DNA of 64,000 bases, taken from Tipula vernalis (taxonomy: Eukaryota; Arthropoda; Insecta; Diptera; Tipulidae). The position numbers and the translations under genes are program-made. The stretch spans positions 136,422,326-136,486,325 of the forward strand of contig OY282558.1 of NCBI GenBank assembly GCA_958295665.1. The letters run 5' to 3'. Shown one piece after another: positions 42,640 to 54,849 of the stretch. Positions within the stretch are counted from its first letter, which is position 1; each line of letters starts with the position of its first letter. The notes beneath the pieces were generated by a model. The model had not been told where the DNA came from and ran no database searches. It saw only the letters and a list, made by a program, of their open reading frames with translations.

Positions 42640-44150
42640 TCAACGACTTGGTGAATCTCAATGGAATGGACATCAGGTGTATTCACCGCTTCATTGTAAG
42701 CTATGGATGGTTCAATCAAAAATGTTTATGTGATATGATATGGCTACGGACTATTTTTGTGTCTATGTCCTCTATGAGGATTTTAAAGGAAATGATGAAC
42801 CCTAACTCGAAATTAATCGACATTCTACTCTAAGAATTGAAAAAAAAAATTCACCAGTTACAGGGAGACCAATACGTTACTAAAATTGACTTATTTCTTC
42901 AAATTGCCCTGGCTTCTGATTCCAAAAAACTAATGAAGACCATCGTATGCCGTTTCGGGGTAGCTAGTGCTTCAAGCATTTTTCAACGAATTATGAAAAA
43001 ATTGGTTTCGGAAATTTCTGTTGAGTGACTTACATATTTAGATGATATTCCTATAACTGGAATAACCAAAGACGAACACTTAGCGAACTTATAAACCGTT
43101 TTTAATCGATTGGAAAGCTACGGCTTGATGTGCGTCCGTGAAAAGTACTTAGAGCACATCATAAGCGCAGATGCATTATATAGACTGCCATACACGATGA
43201 TTTCTTAATTAACCTACAAGTTATAGAAAAATGTACGCTTCAGAATTTCACATTGCCTACGATGGTTTCATACATTAAGAATGTATGGCCTGAAAAATTA
43301 ATGGAAAAGAACATTGTCAAAATTCGTTCTAAGTTTAAGGTCTAATATTGTATTACTCCATACAGATTTTCTTAGGGTAGTCGCATCCCACAGACTTGAA
43401 CCGAAGGTGTTGCAATTACTACACAAAGGACACTGAGGCAAAACGCGAATAAAGCAAATAGCACGAAGATACTACTGTACAGTCAACGAGCAGTTCTTAG
43501 GGAGGTCAACTTTTTACGCTTTTCCAAGTTCCCACGTCACGGATAATAAAATAATTCAATCGAACATCTTCTAATAGTACCGTTCCATCCAGCCTCTAAT
43601 GGAAGCTAATGGCAGAGCAGAAAGAAGTATCAGAACGTTCAAAGAAAATTTTTCGAGAAACATAACTGATGGCGAGAGTATTCATGAGGCTCTTGTCAAA
43701 TATTTGTTTACCTATCGTTCAACGCCAGATTCAATTACTGGCAAATCACCATCTGGATTATTGCACGAAATACAACCATGCAACCTGTTGTCTACTTTAA
43801 TTCCCGAATAGCAATCAAAAAATTATTCGAATGGTGTTTTGAAGTTCCAATCAACACAAGAAGTCTACATAAAAAAATGTCGAGGGGGAAAACCTGGATT
43901 CCTGGTAAAATTATTAAATGTATTGGACCCAGAAGATGTATCTGATCAGAACACGGAGAGGGAGTTGCAGACATCATCAAAATCAAGTTCGAGCTAGAAC
44001 ACACATCAGCTACTATTGTGTCACATTCAAGTAAAAGTCAAGGGGGTAATGTCCAAGTTGCTTAAAATCGGCATCCTGAAATGACTGAAGCAACTCCGCC
44101 CAGAAGATCAGAACGACCCAAGCGTCAAACTGTATTCGTAAACCAATGAT
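42640..44150 (+). pseudogene. Gypsy pol remnant (RT pieces and integrase)
   Basis: TKIDLFLQIAL, FGVASASSIFQRIMKKLV and TYLDDIPITG (about 42880-43070) are RT motifs with YLDD. LHKGHXGKTRIKQIARRYY (about 43420-43475) is an integrase finger. MEANGRAERSIRTFKENF to TPDSITGKSPSGLL (43599-43770) is the integrase Glu region. A basic PPRRSERPKR tail is at 44095-44130. The pattern fits K02A2.6-like Ty3/gypsy elements. Confidence 0.75.
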
Positions 44151-44204
44151 AAGCGTTGGCTGATAAATGAACTATAATTCAAATATTGTGGATGATGTAA
44201 TATT

Positions 44205-44500
44205 CATATTAGATCACAAAGGCACTGCAACTAGAAGTAGCTAGTGATTTAACAGCAGAAGCATTCACACAAATATAAAATGAGCTAACGAAATTACTAG
44301 GCAAATGGCATTTTCACCGTTCACGGTCACCGTTGATTTTGGAAAGTTGTGGTAAAGACAATAAAATATCATTTAAAAAGCACATTTGCTTACAAAAGCT
44401 CACATTTGCAGAATTTACCAGAAACCGAAGACGGGTGTATCCACTTATCATCAACTTCTAAAACAATATTGATACGAAACCTCAATATGAGCCTCGGAAA
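44205..44500 (+). pseudogene. BEL/Pao integrase scrap
   Basis: KALQLEVASDLTAEAFTQI (about 44218-44276) matches the KALHLEVVSDLT block of BEL/Pao integrase, seen also at 22.66 kb and 55.8 kb in this window. The remainder is uncertain. Confidence 0.6.
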
Positions 44501-44519
44501 TTTTTGAATTCACAACAAC

Positions 44520-46440
44520 CACCTCGGACTTGATATAAGGACACCGATTTTAAATTTGCAACATGCTACGTTCATATACCGCTCTGAGAGCCTCAAACAA
44601 CTCTTCGAACAAACATCTAGGTATAAATTCGACCTCATAGCGTTGCATGAATAACACTTATCGGCATAGACATCATCGATAACAGTCGCTTTGGACTAAC
44701 TCTCTGTCACAGCAATAACATGGATAAACATGAATTTGGCATCGATTTCTAAATAGGCAATCAATGTCGTCAAATTGTGATTCACCTCACGCCTGTCAAT
44801 AATCGGATTTCTACACTCAGGTTCTCCGCCATAGGCCGGCTCTGGTTGGATGATGATTATCTTGGTGCTATTCGGGAACAACGAAATCTGTCGGAAAGGA
44901 TAAGACAATCCCATAACTCAAAATCTCCGTTCCATGAGCAACAAGGAGTCAATATCCAAAATTCTACCATGAGAGATAGATATCATTACATAAGAAAAAT
45001 AGCTACGGACTTTTATCTCCGAAGCAATGCTATTCGCAATAAATCCGGTGAACTAAAAATGGACACTAAAACCATCCTCGAAGTGTGGCGGAACTATTTC
45101 TACTCACTTCTAAATAGACAAGCACCTTCCAAACAACAAAATCTCTTGCTTCAACCCGATATTAATATCTACAAGATACCACCACCTCCTTTATCATACG
45201 ATGAAGTGCGGTACGTCATATTGCCGATAAAATATTACAAGAGACTGCGAGGATGATATCTGCAAAGAAATGCTCAAATATGGCGGCGATTATCTGTTCT
45301 ACCGCATGTTTGAGCTCATATCATAAATTTGGTCTAGAGAAGGTCTCCTAGAAGAGCAAAAGAGGGCTCTTATCTGTCTACTTCATAAATAGGAAGATCG
45401 GTTAAACTGCAACAACTAACGCGGTGTAGCTTTGTTGAATACAGGCTACAAGGTTTTGGCCTAAGTAGTCGCGGAAAAGTTATCAACTTATGGCGAGAGG
45501 ATCTTGGCTATTTATCAATGGCTATTAATCAGTCGTGGATGATTGAGGATGATGCTGGGAAATGCTATGAACAGAAATTCAGTGCTCAGTCCATTCTTCT
45601 ATCTAGGCATACCGTCAAAATTGGTTTCAACCTGCCGGTTTTAATGGATTGCTCAATATACAGGTGCTAATAGAAGGAAAATTTCGGATGGCTTCGAGAT
45701 AACGATGGAGCAGCACAGCTGCCTGAATTACAAATCAACCCAGCTATTAGCATACGCTGGCGATATTTGCATTCTGAGTCGCAACATCAACTCCCTGAAA
45801 GATGTCCTCCTTCCGTTGGAATTAACAGTCCAACAAATTGGCCTTCAGGCCAATCAACTAAGTGAAGACTAAATACATGGTCACCATGAGAAGGCAGACG
45901 CGTGTAGACTTCATTTCAGGAGATACCCAATATGAAAAGGTGATTGAGTTAAAATAGCTAGGACCACTAATTAGTGAGCAAACCTCAGGTTCTCCGGACA
46001 TAATCGAGGATCGCGGGAGGCTACCGAGGATTTCACGTCAACATCAAAATATTCAAGTCTCCTCATATATCGCGCAAAGTAAAACTGGACATCTATAAAA
46101 CGCTGATGACACCAGTTATCACCTTTTGTCGTGAGTTTTAGACACTGACACCACAACATATTCAGAAACTTGCTGTAACTGATCGTAAGATTTTTTAGAC
46201 TAAGTCACAGTTCCATCAAAGAAGAAACCACGTTTAGAATGCGAATGAATCACTGGTATTAAGGCTAACATGGCCTGGAGTTGGCACCAACGAAAGTAGG
46301 ATCTCTTGGGAGACCATCTACTCGATGGATGGATGACGTCGAAACGGATCTAAACACACCCTAAACAATTCTGAGGAATATCGCTGAGGCGGCCAAACCT
46401 CTTAATGGGATGTAGCGCCAGCAGAAGAAGACGCTTCTGA
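44520..46440 (+). pseudogene. RTE-like LINE remnant
   Basis: A connecting region at 44777-45256 shows YHYIRKIATDFYLRSNAIRNKSGELKMDTK and VWRNYFYSLLNRQ, the linker before the RT. Scattered RT pieces follow, then GDTQYEKVIELK and LGPLISEQT (about 45922-45985), as in RTE-type thumb regions. A C-terminal GRPSTRWMDDVETDLNT and NIAEAAKPLNGM lie near 46312-46410. Many stops. A BovB/RTE-like clade is the best guess. Confidence 0.65.
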
Positions 46441-46589
46441 TTCTGACTCTTGTGATCAAATTATAATTTCATCAAATATCATTCGTTTGTTATTTTAGCT
46501 TCGGCAAGGCTATTGAAATCCTGTCAAAAAATATCAACAATTTTGTTTGTCCGAAACCACTTTTGAAAATTCATCAGTTCAAAAAAGCT

Positions 46590-46820
46590 AAAAAAATGTC
46601 CGTCCGTCTGTCTGGACATCTGGCTGTTTGGATGTCTGTCTGTTCCTATGTCGTCTTGAGCTTGGCCGATTTAGAATTTTGGTTCGCCAGTCTCTTTTCA
46701 TGGTGAAGGTGGAGAATTGAAAAGAGTTTGGAACCTGTAGGTGAAGAGGATCGGGTTCCTGCCAAACGAATTGACCCAAAATCACGTTGTGGTAACAACG
46801 TTTGCTAACTTTTGATATAG
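46590..46820. other. Short CTGTCTGT-type stretch, no gene
   Basis: GTCCGTCCGTCTGTCTGG and GTCTGTCTGTT runs at 46599-46650, then unique sequence. Nothing coding. Confidence 0.45.
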
Positions 46821-48830
46821 GTATGTAAGTATGTTGGTTTGACGATTGAGTTGAGGGTTTAGTTTACCATTGAATTGATTGTTGAGTTGGGTTTCATTTA
46901 CAGATTGAGTTGGAGTTGGTTGGAGTTGGTTGGAATTGAGTTGGAGTTGGATTAGGGTCTAGCGAGTAGTTTATCAATTTTTGATATTTATGCTGGTTCG
47001 AGGATTGAGTTGGACGAAGAGTTGGGGTTCATTTGGAGTTGAGTTGGGGTTGCGTTTAGTAGGCAGTTCAAATAACAATTTATTTGTAGGTTGAATATCG
47101 TTCTTCAAGCCGTGTTGATTTCGGAGTTGAGTTGGGTGTTGAGTTTGGCATTGATTTAGGAGCAAAGTTGCAGGTCGAATTAAGGTTGAATTAGGGTTGC
47201 GCTTGAGTTGAGTTGAAGTTGAGGCAGCGGTTAGGTTGTGAGTTTATTTGGGGTTCTGTTGAGTGTTGAGTTAGAAATTATGTAGTTTGAGATGGTTTGA
47301 ATTGAATTCATGTAATGGTTATGGTTTTTCGGACCGCGTTGATTTGAGGGTTGAGTTGGATGTGATTTTCGGTGTTAATTTGAAAGTTGAGTGGTGGGTC
47401 TAGTTGAGGGTTGAGTTTGGAGTTGAGTTGGGGTAGAATTTGGATTGACTGATGGGTTTAGTTGGGGATTTATTTTAAGAAGTTGTGGGTTAAGTGTACC
47501 CTGTTGATTTGAGGATCGAGTAGAATGTTTAGTTGGAGTTGAATTAACGGCTGAGGGTTGGGGTTCATTCAATAGTTCAGTAAGGGATTTTTTTGGAGGT
47601 GAGTTCAGTTGTAAGTTAGCTTGAGTTGTTTTTAGTTAAATTGATGTAAAAATATTTTTCTAACCGCGTTGATTTGAGGATTGAGTTGGACATTGATTTT
47701 GATGTTAAGTTGAAGGTTGAGTTCTGGGTCGAATTAGAGGGTGATTTAGGATTTAGGGTGATTTCAGTTTGCGAACCGTGTTGATTTAGGGATTGCGTTG
47801 AGCGTCGAGTTTAAAGTTAATTTGAAGGTTGAGTTTTGAGTTGAATTGAGATAGAGTTGGGATTTAGTGTGGGGTTTAGTTGGGGATTCATTTAGAGCAG
47901 TTGTGGGTTGAATTGCATCCTGTTGAAAGCTGAATTTAAGATCTAGTTGGAGTTGAGTTTAAGTTGGAGTTCAGTTTGAGTTGGGTTGGAGTTCACTCAG
48001 CAGTTCAGATAGAGATTTATTTTGTGGTGACTTGAGATTTGAGTTGGAAATTAGTTTGAACTGTTTGGAGGTTGAGTTGGGGTTTGATTTTGGTACTAAA
48101 TTGAGAATTGAATTGGGAGTTGAATTAGAAGTTGAGTTCATGGGTGCATACCATATTCGGACCGTCTCGGTTTAGAGATTATGTTAGGTATTGAGTTTAG
48201 AGTTAAGTTGAAGGTTGAGTGGCGAGTTGAGTTGGGGTAGAGTAGGGTTGAGCGTGGCATTCAGCTAGGGATTTACTTAGATATAGTAGTGGGTAGGGTT
48301 GTACCCAGTTGATTTAAGGTTTGAGAAAGATGTTGAGTTGTAACTTAAGTTGAGAGCTGAATTTGGGGTCGAGTTGGAATAAGGGTTCAGTTGAGGTTTT
48401 ATTTGATAGTGATTTGCGATTTGAGGTGGAAATTAGTTTGAGTTTTTCTGAGTTGAGTTCCTGCATGCATGTAGTTTTTCGAACAGTATTTGATTTGAGG
48501 ATTGAGCTGGGCGTTGATTTGACGGTTGAGTTGAAGGCCGCTTTGTTGTAGAGTAGGATGTTGAGTTGGGCTTGAGCGATAAGTTTCAGTTGGGGTTTAT
48601 TTATGGGTTACCTCGAGGGTTGACTTTGAGTTTAAAATAAATTGAGTTAATGTACCCATGCAGTTTTCGAACCATGTTAATGGAAGAATTAGTCGAACGT
48701 TGAGTTTGAGGTTGAGTTGGGGATTCAGTTGAAGGTTGAGTTATGGTTGGGTTGATTTGAGAGTTGAGTTGGAGGTTAGATTAAATTGATTTAAGATGAG
48801 TTCAAGTAAATTTTTCGGAACGAATTTCTG
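46820..48830 (+). repeat. 2-kb GTTGAGTTG array with higher-order anchor
   Basis: Degenerate 11-14 bp units around GTTGAGTTGGGGTT fill 2 kb. An anchor block of the type TTTTTCGGACCGYGTTGATT recurs at irregular 115-385 bp intervals (about 47100, 47329, 47655, 47770, 48155, 48473, 48665). This suggests a higher-order unit built from short repeats. Open frames inside are by-products of the repeat. It is the reverse complement of the 27.4-28.8 kb array. Confidence 0.85.
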
Positions 48831-48894
48831 ATCACATATTGACATAATTAGAAACCTCAAGAAGCAACATAACCAGTGATGGTGATATTCGGAT

Positions 48895-49035
48895 AGAATA
48901 AGGTGTTAAAATCGTTCAAGCGTATTATGAAAATGCACATCGCGCAGGACGTGGTTTTTTCGGCACAAATAATCGCCGGACTGAGCATTCAATTTTAAAT
49001 TTCACACATAAAAACTGTTGTGGTCATTTGGTCTC
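48895..49035 (+). pseudogene. Mariner-like transposase scrap
   Basis: GVKIVQAYYENAHRAGRGFFG (split here: GVKIVQAYYEN and HRAGRGFFG) parallels residues 9-36 of the transposase at 8040. Only the N-terminal helix-turn-helix region remains, and no ends are identified, except that AGGGTGGTTAAAT at 49794-49806 equals the start of that element's terminal repeat. Confidence 0.6.
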
Positions 49036-49039
49036 GGAA

Positions 49040-51730
49040 AACCTTTGCTTTCAGTAAAATAGTACACTTCAAACAATCGCTTTATTGGATACCACATTTG
49101 TACCACAACTTATCCATAAACTAGTACCAAACGGTTCCTTAATCATCGCAAGAAAATCGCTTATCTTAACATCGCTGGTTTTGCCGGTCTAGTTTTTGTG
49201 AAAACAATTTGAAATTCAAATTTAATGTTAAAAATGGAATTCCGACCAAATTACCAACTAAATCAAATACTCCAATCTATCATGCTTTTTGTACACAATC
49301 CATAATACATACTCATTCATAAAAATCATTTTAGTTTTACATCAATAATTGATTGAAATTATCATAAACGAAAATGATAAAAAAAAGAAAAATTTTATCT
49401 TGGATTTAGTTAATTGATTGATTATGAATTTTTAATTAAATTACAAACAAAAAATTATTTTGTGATTATTATAATGTTGGTGTATGTACTCGTACATACA
49501 TATGAGTGTTCGTAGAAATGTTATATGTATGCGGTTAAATTATAATTATGATGATTAAATGTTAATTTAATCATTACCATGTATGTATGTATGTAAGCTT
49601 TTAATGAGCTATTAAATTTATGCTTTTTTATTATGCTCTATACCTTTCTACATATTTTACCAAATAAATTATTTAATATTTAATATTTTTGGGTTTTGGA
49701 TTTTTTTTTTTGTTTCGTTTCGTTTCGTTTCGTATATTGTATTTACGATAATATGCATTTATGTATTTGTATGTGAACGGATACCGAAATCTTAGGGTGG
49801 TTAAATCATAGTTTGGTGTAAAATCAAAATTTATTTGCGACAGTAAAATCCAGCGAGCGCGAAATCCGTTTAGCTTGATTTATGTCGCTTCGCTTCGCGC
49901 GCTTTCACTACATTTTTAATAATCCCCTTTAATGCATTTTTTATGGCCCACTATAATGTATGTACGTATTGGTTTAACCTGTATGAAATGAATATTGAAA
50001 TGTATATGCGGTGGTTATTTGTTTTGTGTTTGTATTTACAAATTTATACTAATTTAATTTTATTATATCAAGTTTCGGTAGTGAACAAGAAATTTGAAAT
50101 TATCTCTCCAGAGCAACGATTTTGGTCATAAAATGAGACCTGAGAGTGGCGATTTTCATCTATACCTACTAGATGTACAATACATAGTTTTAAACTTAAA
50201 ACAATCAATCAATACATTTTACTGTTATAAATCGCACTCCCTGAATAGTTTATTAAAATGAAGTACAAAAATGGGATTAAAACTGATGGAACTTTAAAAT
50301 GAATTTTAGATTAAATTCTAAGGATGGAACTTGGCTATTTCTTAACCGATTATAGTAAATTCGACATGTGTGATTGAAATGGATTCTAATGATGTGTGCC
50401 TCAGATCGAATTTTTTGGCAAAATTGTTGACCAGTCATTCTTAGATGGCAACAGGTTGAATCAAACCGAATGGTCTTGCTATTTGAATAAAATAATCAAG
50501 CATTCTGCTCGAAATTTCGCCTATTTGCTTTTCTCTTTGGATGGCAACTTTGCTTGCAATCGATAAACAGCACAGCGATCTATGACATTTGCATCACAAG
50601 GTAGCGAGTTCGAATATCGACATGAGAGAGATGCAAAAGGTGTTTCTTTGAATTTTTGATTCTATATACACAAACTCAACTACTATCGACGATCTGGATG
50701 GAAAATATATCATCTATGGGTTTAAAGACCATGGCACAATGACCTTAAGTTTTCCACAAATCGACAGTTCATATTGAAATATTTAGGAATTAGCCAGTTA
50801 CATAATTATTTTACAAATAATGATTTATTTGTCACAATCTTCGTCAGATCGAAACTGAATTGCAGCACTCTTAACAATGTCTCCTCTTCGTGAAATATTT
50901 AGTACTAAAAATTTAATTCTTTTACAAAATATTTCGAATAAAAGTTAGTCCCTGAGAAAATGAAACTATCAAGAGCCATATTAGTATAATTTAGTCAAGA
51001 CAATATATGGACTGGAATCTCTGGTAAGTGGTGTAAATGAAATTTAATAATTTTTTGTAAAAATTGCCAGAAAAAAAGTCCAGCTTAAATTATTCCTGGG
51101 TTTAGGAGATAATTAATCAGTTTAATGGACAAAAAAATGTATGCAGGTATCAGAACCTAAGTTCAAATATTTAGTAGTAGAATTGAAATAGTTTTAGTTA
51201 AAATCACATGGTACATAAAATTTCAAGAATAATATATTTCACTGGCGGACAGTATATCAATTACTACATATATCGGAACCTGAGTTCAAATGTCTGATAA
51301 GGAGTGCAAAGGGCCATTTACTGGTTTCAGTCAAAATTTCAATTGGTACATAAAGTTCCCAGATTAATTTATTCCCCTGGGTACGTTTAAAGTAAAAGTT
51401 AGAAATCTAGGAATATGAAAATTTATAAAATTGGCTCTTTAAAATTTAGGAATTTTGTAATTTCAGAAAGTCATTTTAACTTGGCTTCAAAAATATCAAT
51501 TTAATTAACAGGTTTCGTTACCGTTGGATATTTCAAACCAATTCAAAATTCTAAATAAAAAAAATTAAATTCAAATTTTAGATATATCACAAAATTGGTA
51601 AATGAAAACATTTTAAGATTGGTTGATTATATCGAAAATTGGAAGTTGAAAAATAGTTCGATAATTCAAAAGAATGCCGAACCCATTTTTAACACTTCCT
51701 TAAAAACTATGTAAAGACTTTATCAAATTA
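49040..51730. other. AT-rich DNA without genes
   Basis: Contains TATGTATG repeats (about 49580-49594), GTTTCGTTTC repeats (about 49710-49732) and two or three ~123-bp repeats at 51000-51400. No credible gene. Confidence 0.5.
51000..51400 (+). repeat. Diverged ~123-bp tandem repeats
   Basis: ATCAGAACCTAAGTTCAAAT at about 51149 and ATCGGAACCTGAGTTCAAAT at about 51272 head two units that also share TTTTAGTTAAAAT/TTTCAGTCAAAAT and GGTACATAAA. A third, weaker unit seems to start near 51005. Confidence 0.65.
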
Positions 51731-51734
51731 TTTT

Positions 51735-52683
51735 AAGACGTCGAAGTTTGCGGCCTTAACGATCGAAGTTTGATGGCCTTGATAGATAGTGGCGATGACG
51801 TCAATTTGATTTCCGAATCCAACCGAACCGTGTCATGACATTTTCGGGTGTTGGCTTAAATCGTTTTAAAATATTAATTGATAGCGATATTTAACCAACA
51901 GTATTTCATATTCTAGCGGACGGCCTCCTACCAGTAGATATCATCCTTGGTCGAGAGTTGATTAGTAAAACCATAACCGTAATCACTCCGAGTTCAAACA
52001 CGATGAAGAAATGTATACCAGAAGGCGGAGTTTTCACTGTGCAATGTGAGGAATCAGTGAACCTGAATCACATCAAAGACGAGGAGGTGAAGACTATGAT
52101 AGTAAATTATATCCTGAAGAAGATCCAAGAGAGAAGTGATTAAAGATAGATATCCACTGGCCTTCATCGAAGACCAGATCGATCAGCTCCAGGTTTCGAA
52201 ATACTTTTCCTATCGATTACAAAGGAGCCGGTGAAATATACGGCGTTCGTTGTGCCGGACGGTCATTACGAATTTCTAAAATTCCCTTTTGGTCTGTGTA
52301 ATTCGCCGGCAGTATTCCAGAGATTCATCAACTCAATATTTAACGATTTGACTCGCCAAAAGATTGTGTGCATTTATATGGACGATTTAATTGTGCCATC
52401 GAAAAATATAAATGAAGGTGTTAAAAATTTAGGAAAAGTCTTGGAAGTAGCAGCCAGGAATGGTTTGGAGATTAATTGGAAAAAATGCCAATTTTTGTGT
52501 ACGAAAATAAATTTTCTGGGGTATGAGATTGAAGAGGGACGAGTGAGACCAGGAAGTGAGAAGTTAAAAGCCATTGAAAAGTTTCCAGTACCGAAAACTC
52601 CAAAACAAATACAATTTTTTCTGGGTTTAACGGTTTACTTCCGAAAATTTGTAGAAGATTATTTTATTATGCGAGATTTGTAA
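51735..52683 (+). pseudogene. Gypsy protease and RT remnant
   Basis: ALIDSGDDVNLIS (about 51775-51815) is an aspartic protease active site with D-S-G. LLPVDIILGRELI follows near 51930-51960. The RT at 52231-52683 is open for 150 codons: FLKFPFGLCNSPAVFQRFIN, YMDDLIVPSKN (catalytic box about 52376-52390), CTKINFLGYEIEEGRVRPG and FFLGLTVYFRKFV. The N-terminal RT blocks are deleted between protease and 52231. It ends at the junction with BEL sequence. Confidence 0.8.
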
Positions 52684-52783
52684 TGGAGTTGGAGCAGAGG
52701 GAGGCAATCGAACATCTGAAAAGTCGAAAATTTACGATCATTATGAGGCGAAGGTCTCCTCGTATCAACCCTCAATTAGTGAA

Positions 52784-54795
52784 GTGGATGGCCTTCAAGA
52801 ATTGGTCAAAGTGAAGCTAGCAGATTTTAAATTTCATAAGAATAACAAAATTGACGTTCTTCTTGGTAGTGACTTGTTCTTCGATATAATTAGTGATGGC
52901 AAAAAATATATTCCGAAATCAAATCTAATGGCTCACAACACGAAGTTAAAAACAAATTTCAATCAATCTTCACCTTGATGTCCACCAAAAACTCAGAAAA
53001 TTTGTTGGAAATCGTGAATATTACTCCCTACAGTGAAGAGGATAAATTTTGTTTGGAACATTACCAGAGAACCGTTGAAAGATCAGCAGATGGCAGATAC
53101 ATGGTAAACCTACCGTTTAGAAAAGATTCACCGAAGCTGGGAAATTCTAAAATACTGGCTGTGAAAAGGTTGGACAATTTAGAAAAACGATTTGTACGCG
53201 ATATTTCTTTCAAGAAACAGTACACGGAGTTCCTGGAAGAATATTTAGAACCATATGGAGATTTCGAACGAATCTAGCCCTGATGAATATTATTTGCCGC
53301 ATCATGGAGTATTAAAAGGAAACAATACTACCACCAAATTGCGGCTAGCGTTTGATGGGTCAGCCAAAACTACTTATGGTAATTCACTAAATGATGAGTT
53401 AACGGTAGGACCAGCTGTGCAGTCCAGTTTGGTAGAGTTTCGCGGACATAAAATAATATTTACGGCTGATATAGAGAAAATGTTTAGGCAGATCTGGGTC
53501 AGCTCCAAGGATAGTAACTACCAAAAGATTGTATGGAGAAAGGATTCACAAGACGAGCTACAATTTTTTAAGCTGCTGACCGTTACATATGGCACATCGA
53601 GAGCTCCATTCTTAGCAACACAAACGTTAAATCAACTGGCATTAGATTACCAAACCGAATACCCAGAGGCAGCAGAAATAGTGAAACGTGATTTCTACAT
53701 TGATGATCTGATGCCTGGAACTAATAATTTAAAGGACGCTTAAACAATTGTCAAAGATTTGGTTTGTTTATTGAAGAAGGGCGGATTCAATCTGCGCAAG
53801 TGTGCGTCCAACAGTTCCGAGCTTCTACATAGTATTCCTCAAGCCAATAGAAACCTTTCTATTATCAATTTTGAAGAAGAATCTCATGCAGTTTCAGTTC
53901 TTGGTGTAAGATACTCTCCCGTAAACGATACCTTCCAATTTAAAGTGACTCTAAACCAAACGAAATATGTTATCGGAAGCGTCGAAATTATTTGACCCGA
54001 TTGGATAGTTGTCTCCAACGACCATCATGATTAAAATATTATTTCAAAAACTATGGTTACTTGTAGTAGACTGGGATGACTTATTACCAGATTCAATTTC
54101 TCAGAACTACGAAGCAATAAGAGGTACTTTGATAAAATTGGAAGACATTCGTAATAACCACCGGCTGTTCACCGAAGGTAAGGAACTGGAATTGCATGGA
54201 TTTGCCGATGCATCCGAGTTGGCTTATGCTGCCGTTATCTATAGCAGGTAAAAACTAAGAATGGTTATGTGATAAATTTGGTAACTGCGAAGGCAAAGGT
54301 AGCGCCAATTAAAGCAGTTAGTATTCCTCAGCTGGAACTCTGCGCAGCAGTATTGCTAACCAAACTGATGACATCCGTATTAGAAATGTTTAAGAACACG
54401 CTGATGATAAAGTACCATTTATGGACCTACTCAACCATCGTGCTACATTGGCAGACGTACGTAGCGAATAGAGTTTCATTCATGATGCAATATACAAACC
54501 GCAATCAATGGCGTCATATGCCATCCATAGAGAATCCAGCGAATTTTAATTGTGCTCCTCGAGGCTTGTTGCCGGAACAATTAGTTAATTTTAGTTTATG
54601 GTGGAATAGCCCATATTGGCTGAGAAAGCCAGAGGTGGAATGGACATGCCAAATTAATTTAACAAACGAATTACCGGAGCAGGTACTAAAAGAACAAAAG
54701 ATTAATTCTGTGGCATTAATAAACCCAGAACAAAGAAGCAAAAGCGAATTTTCGAAGGTGTTATTTGTAATTGCTCGAATTTTAATATAATTTCG
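52784..54795 (+). pseudogene. BEL/Pao pol: protease end, RT, RNase H
   Basis: VKLADFKFHKNNKIDVLLGSD is the protease-to-RT region. SADGRYMVNLPFRKDSPKLGNS (split by length here: RYMVNLPFRKD and PKLGNS) leads into the RT at 53255-53743. That has YLPHHGVLK, RLAFDGSAK, FTADIEKMFRQI with the first Asp intact, and FYIDDLMPG as catalytic box. RNase H shows ELHGFADASELAYAAVIYS (54188-54245) and VSIPQLELCAAVLL. Breaks: frame shift about 53255, stop 53741-53743, further shifts near 54000 and 54250. Confidence 0.82.
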
Positions 54796-54849
54796 AAATA
54801 AATCATCGCACAGAACTATCATGAGGCTAAACTTGATGCGTTTAGTTTT

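Noticed and set aside
46974..48551. Several open frames rich in Asn, Pro, Thr or Glu, Val, Leu
   Set aside because: By-products of the GTTGAGTTG simple repeat; no start context, no domain.
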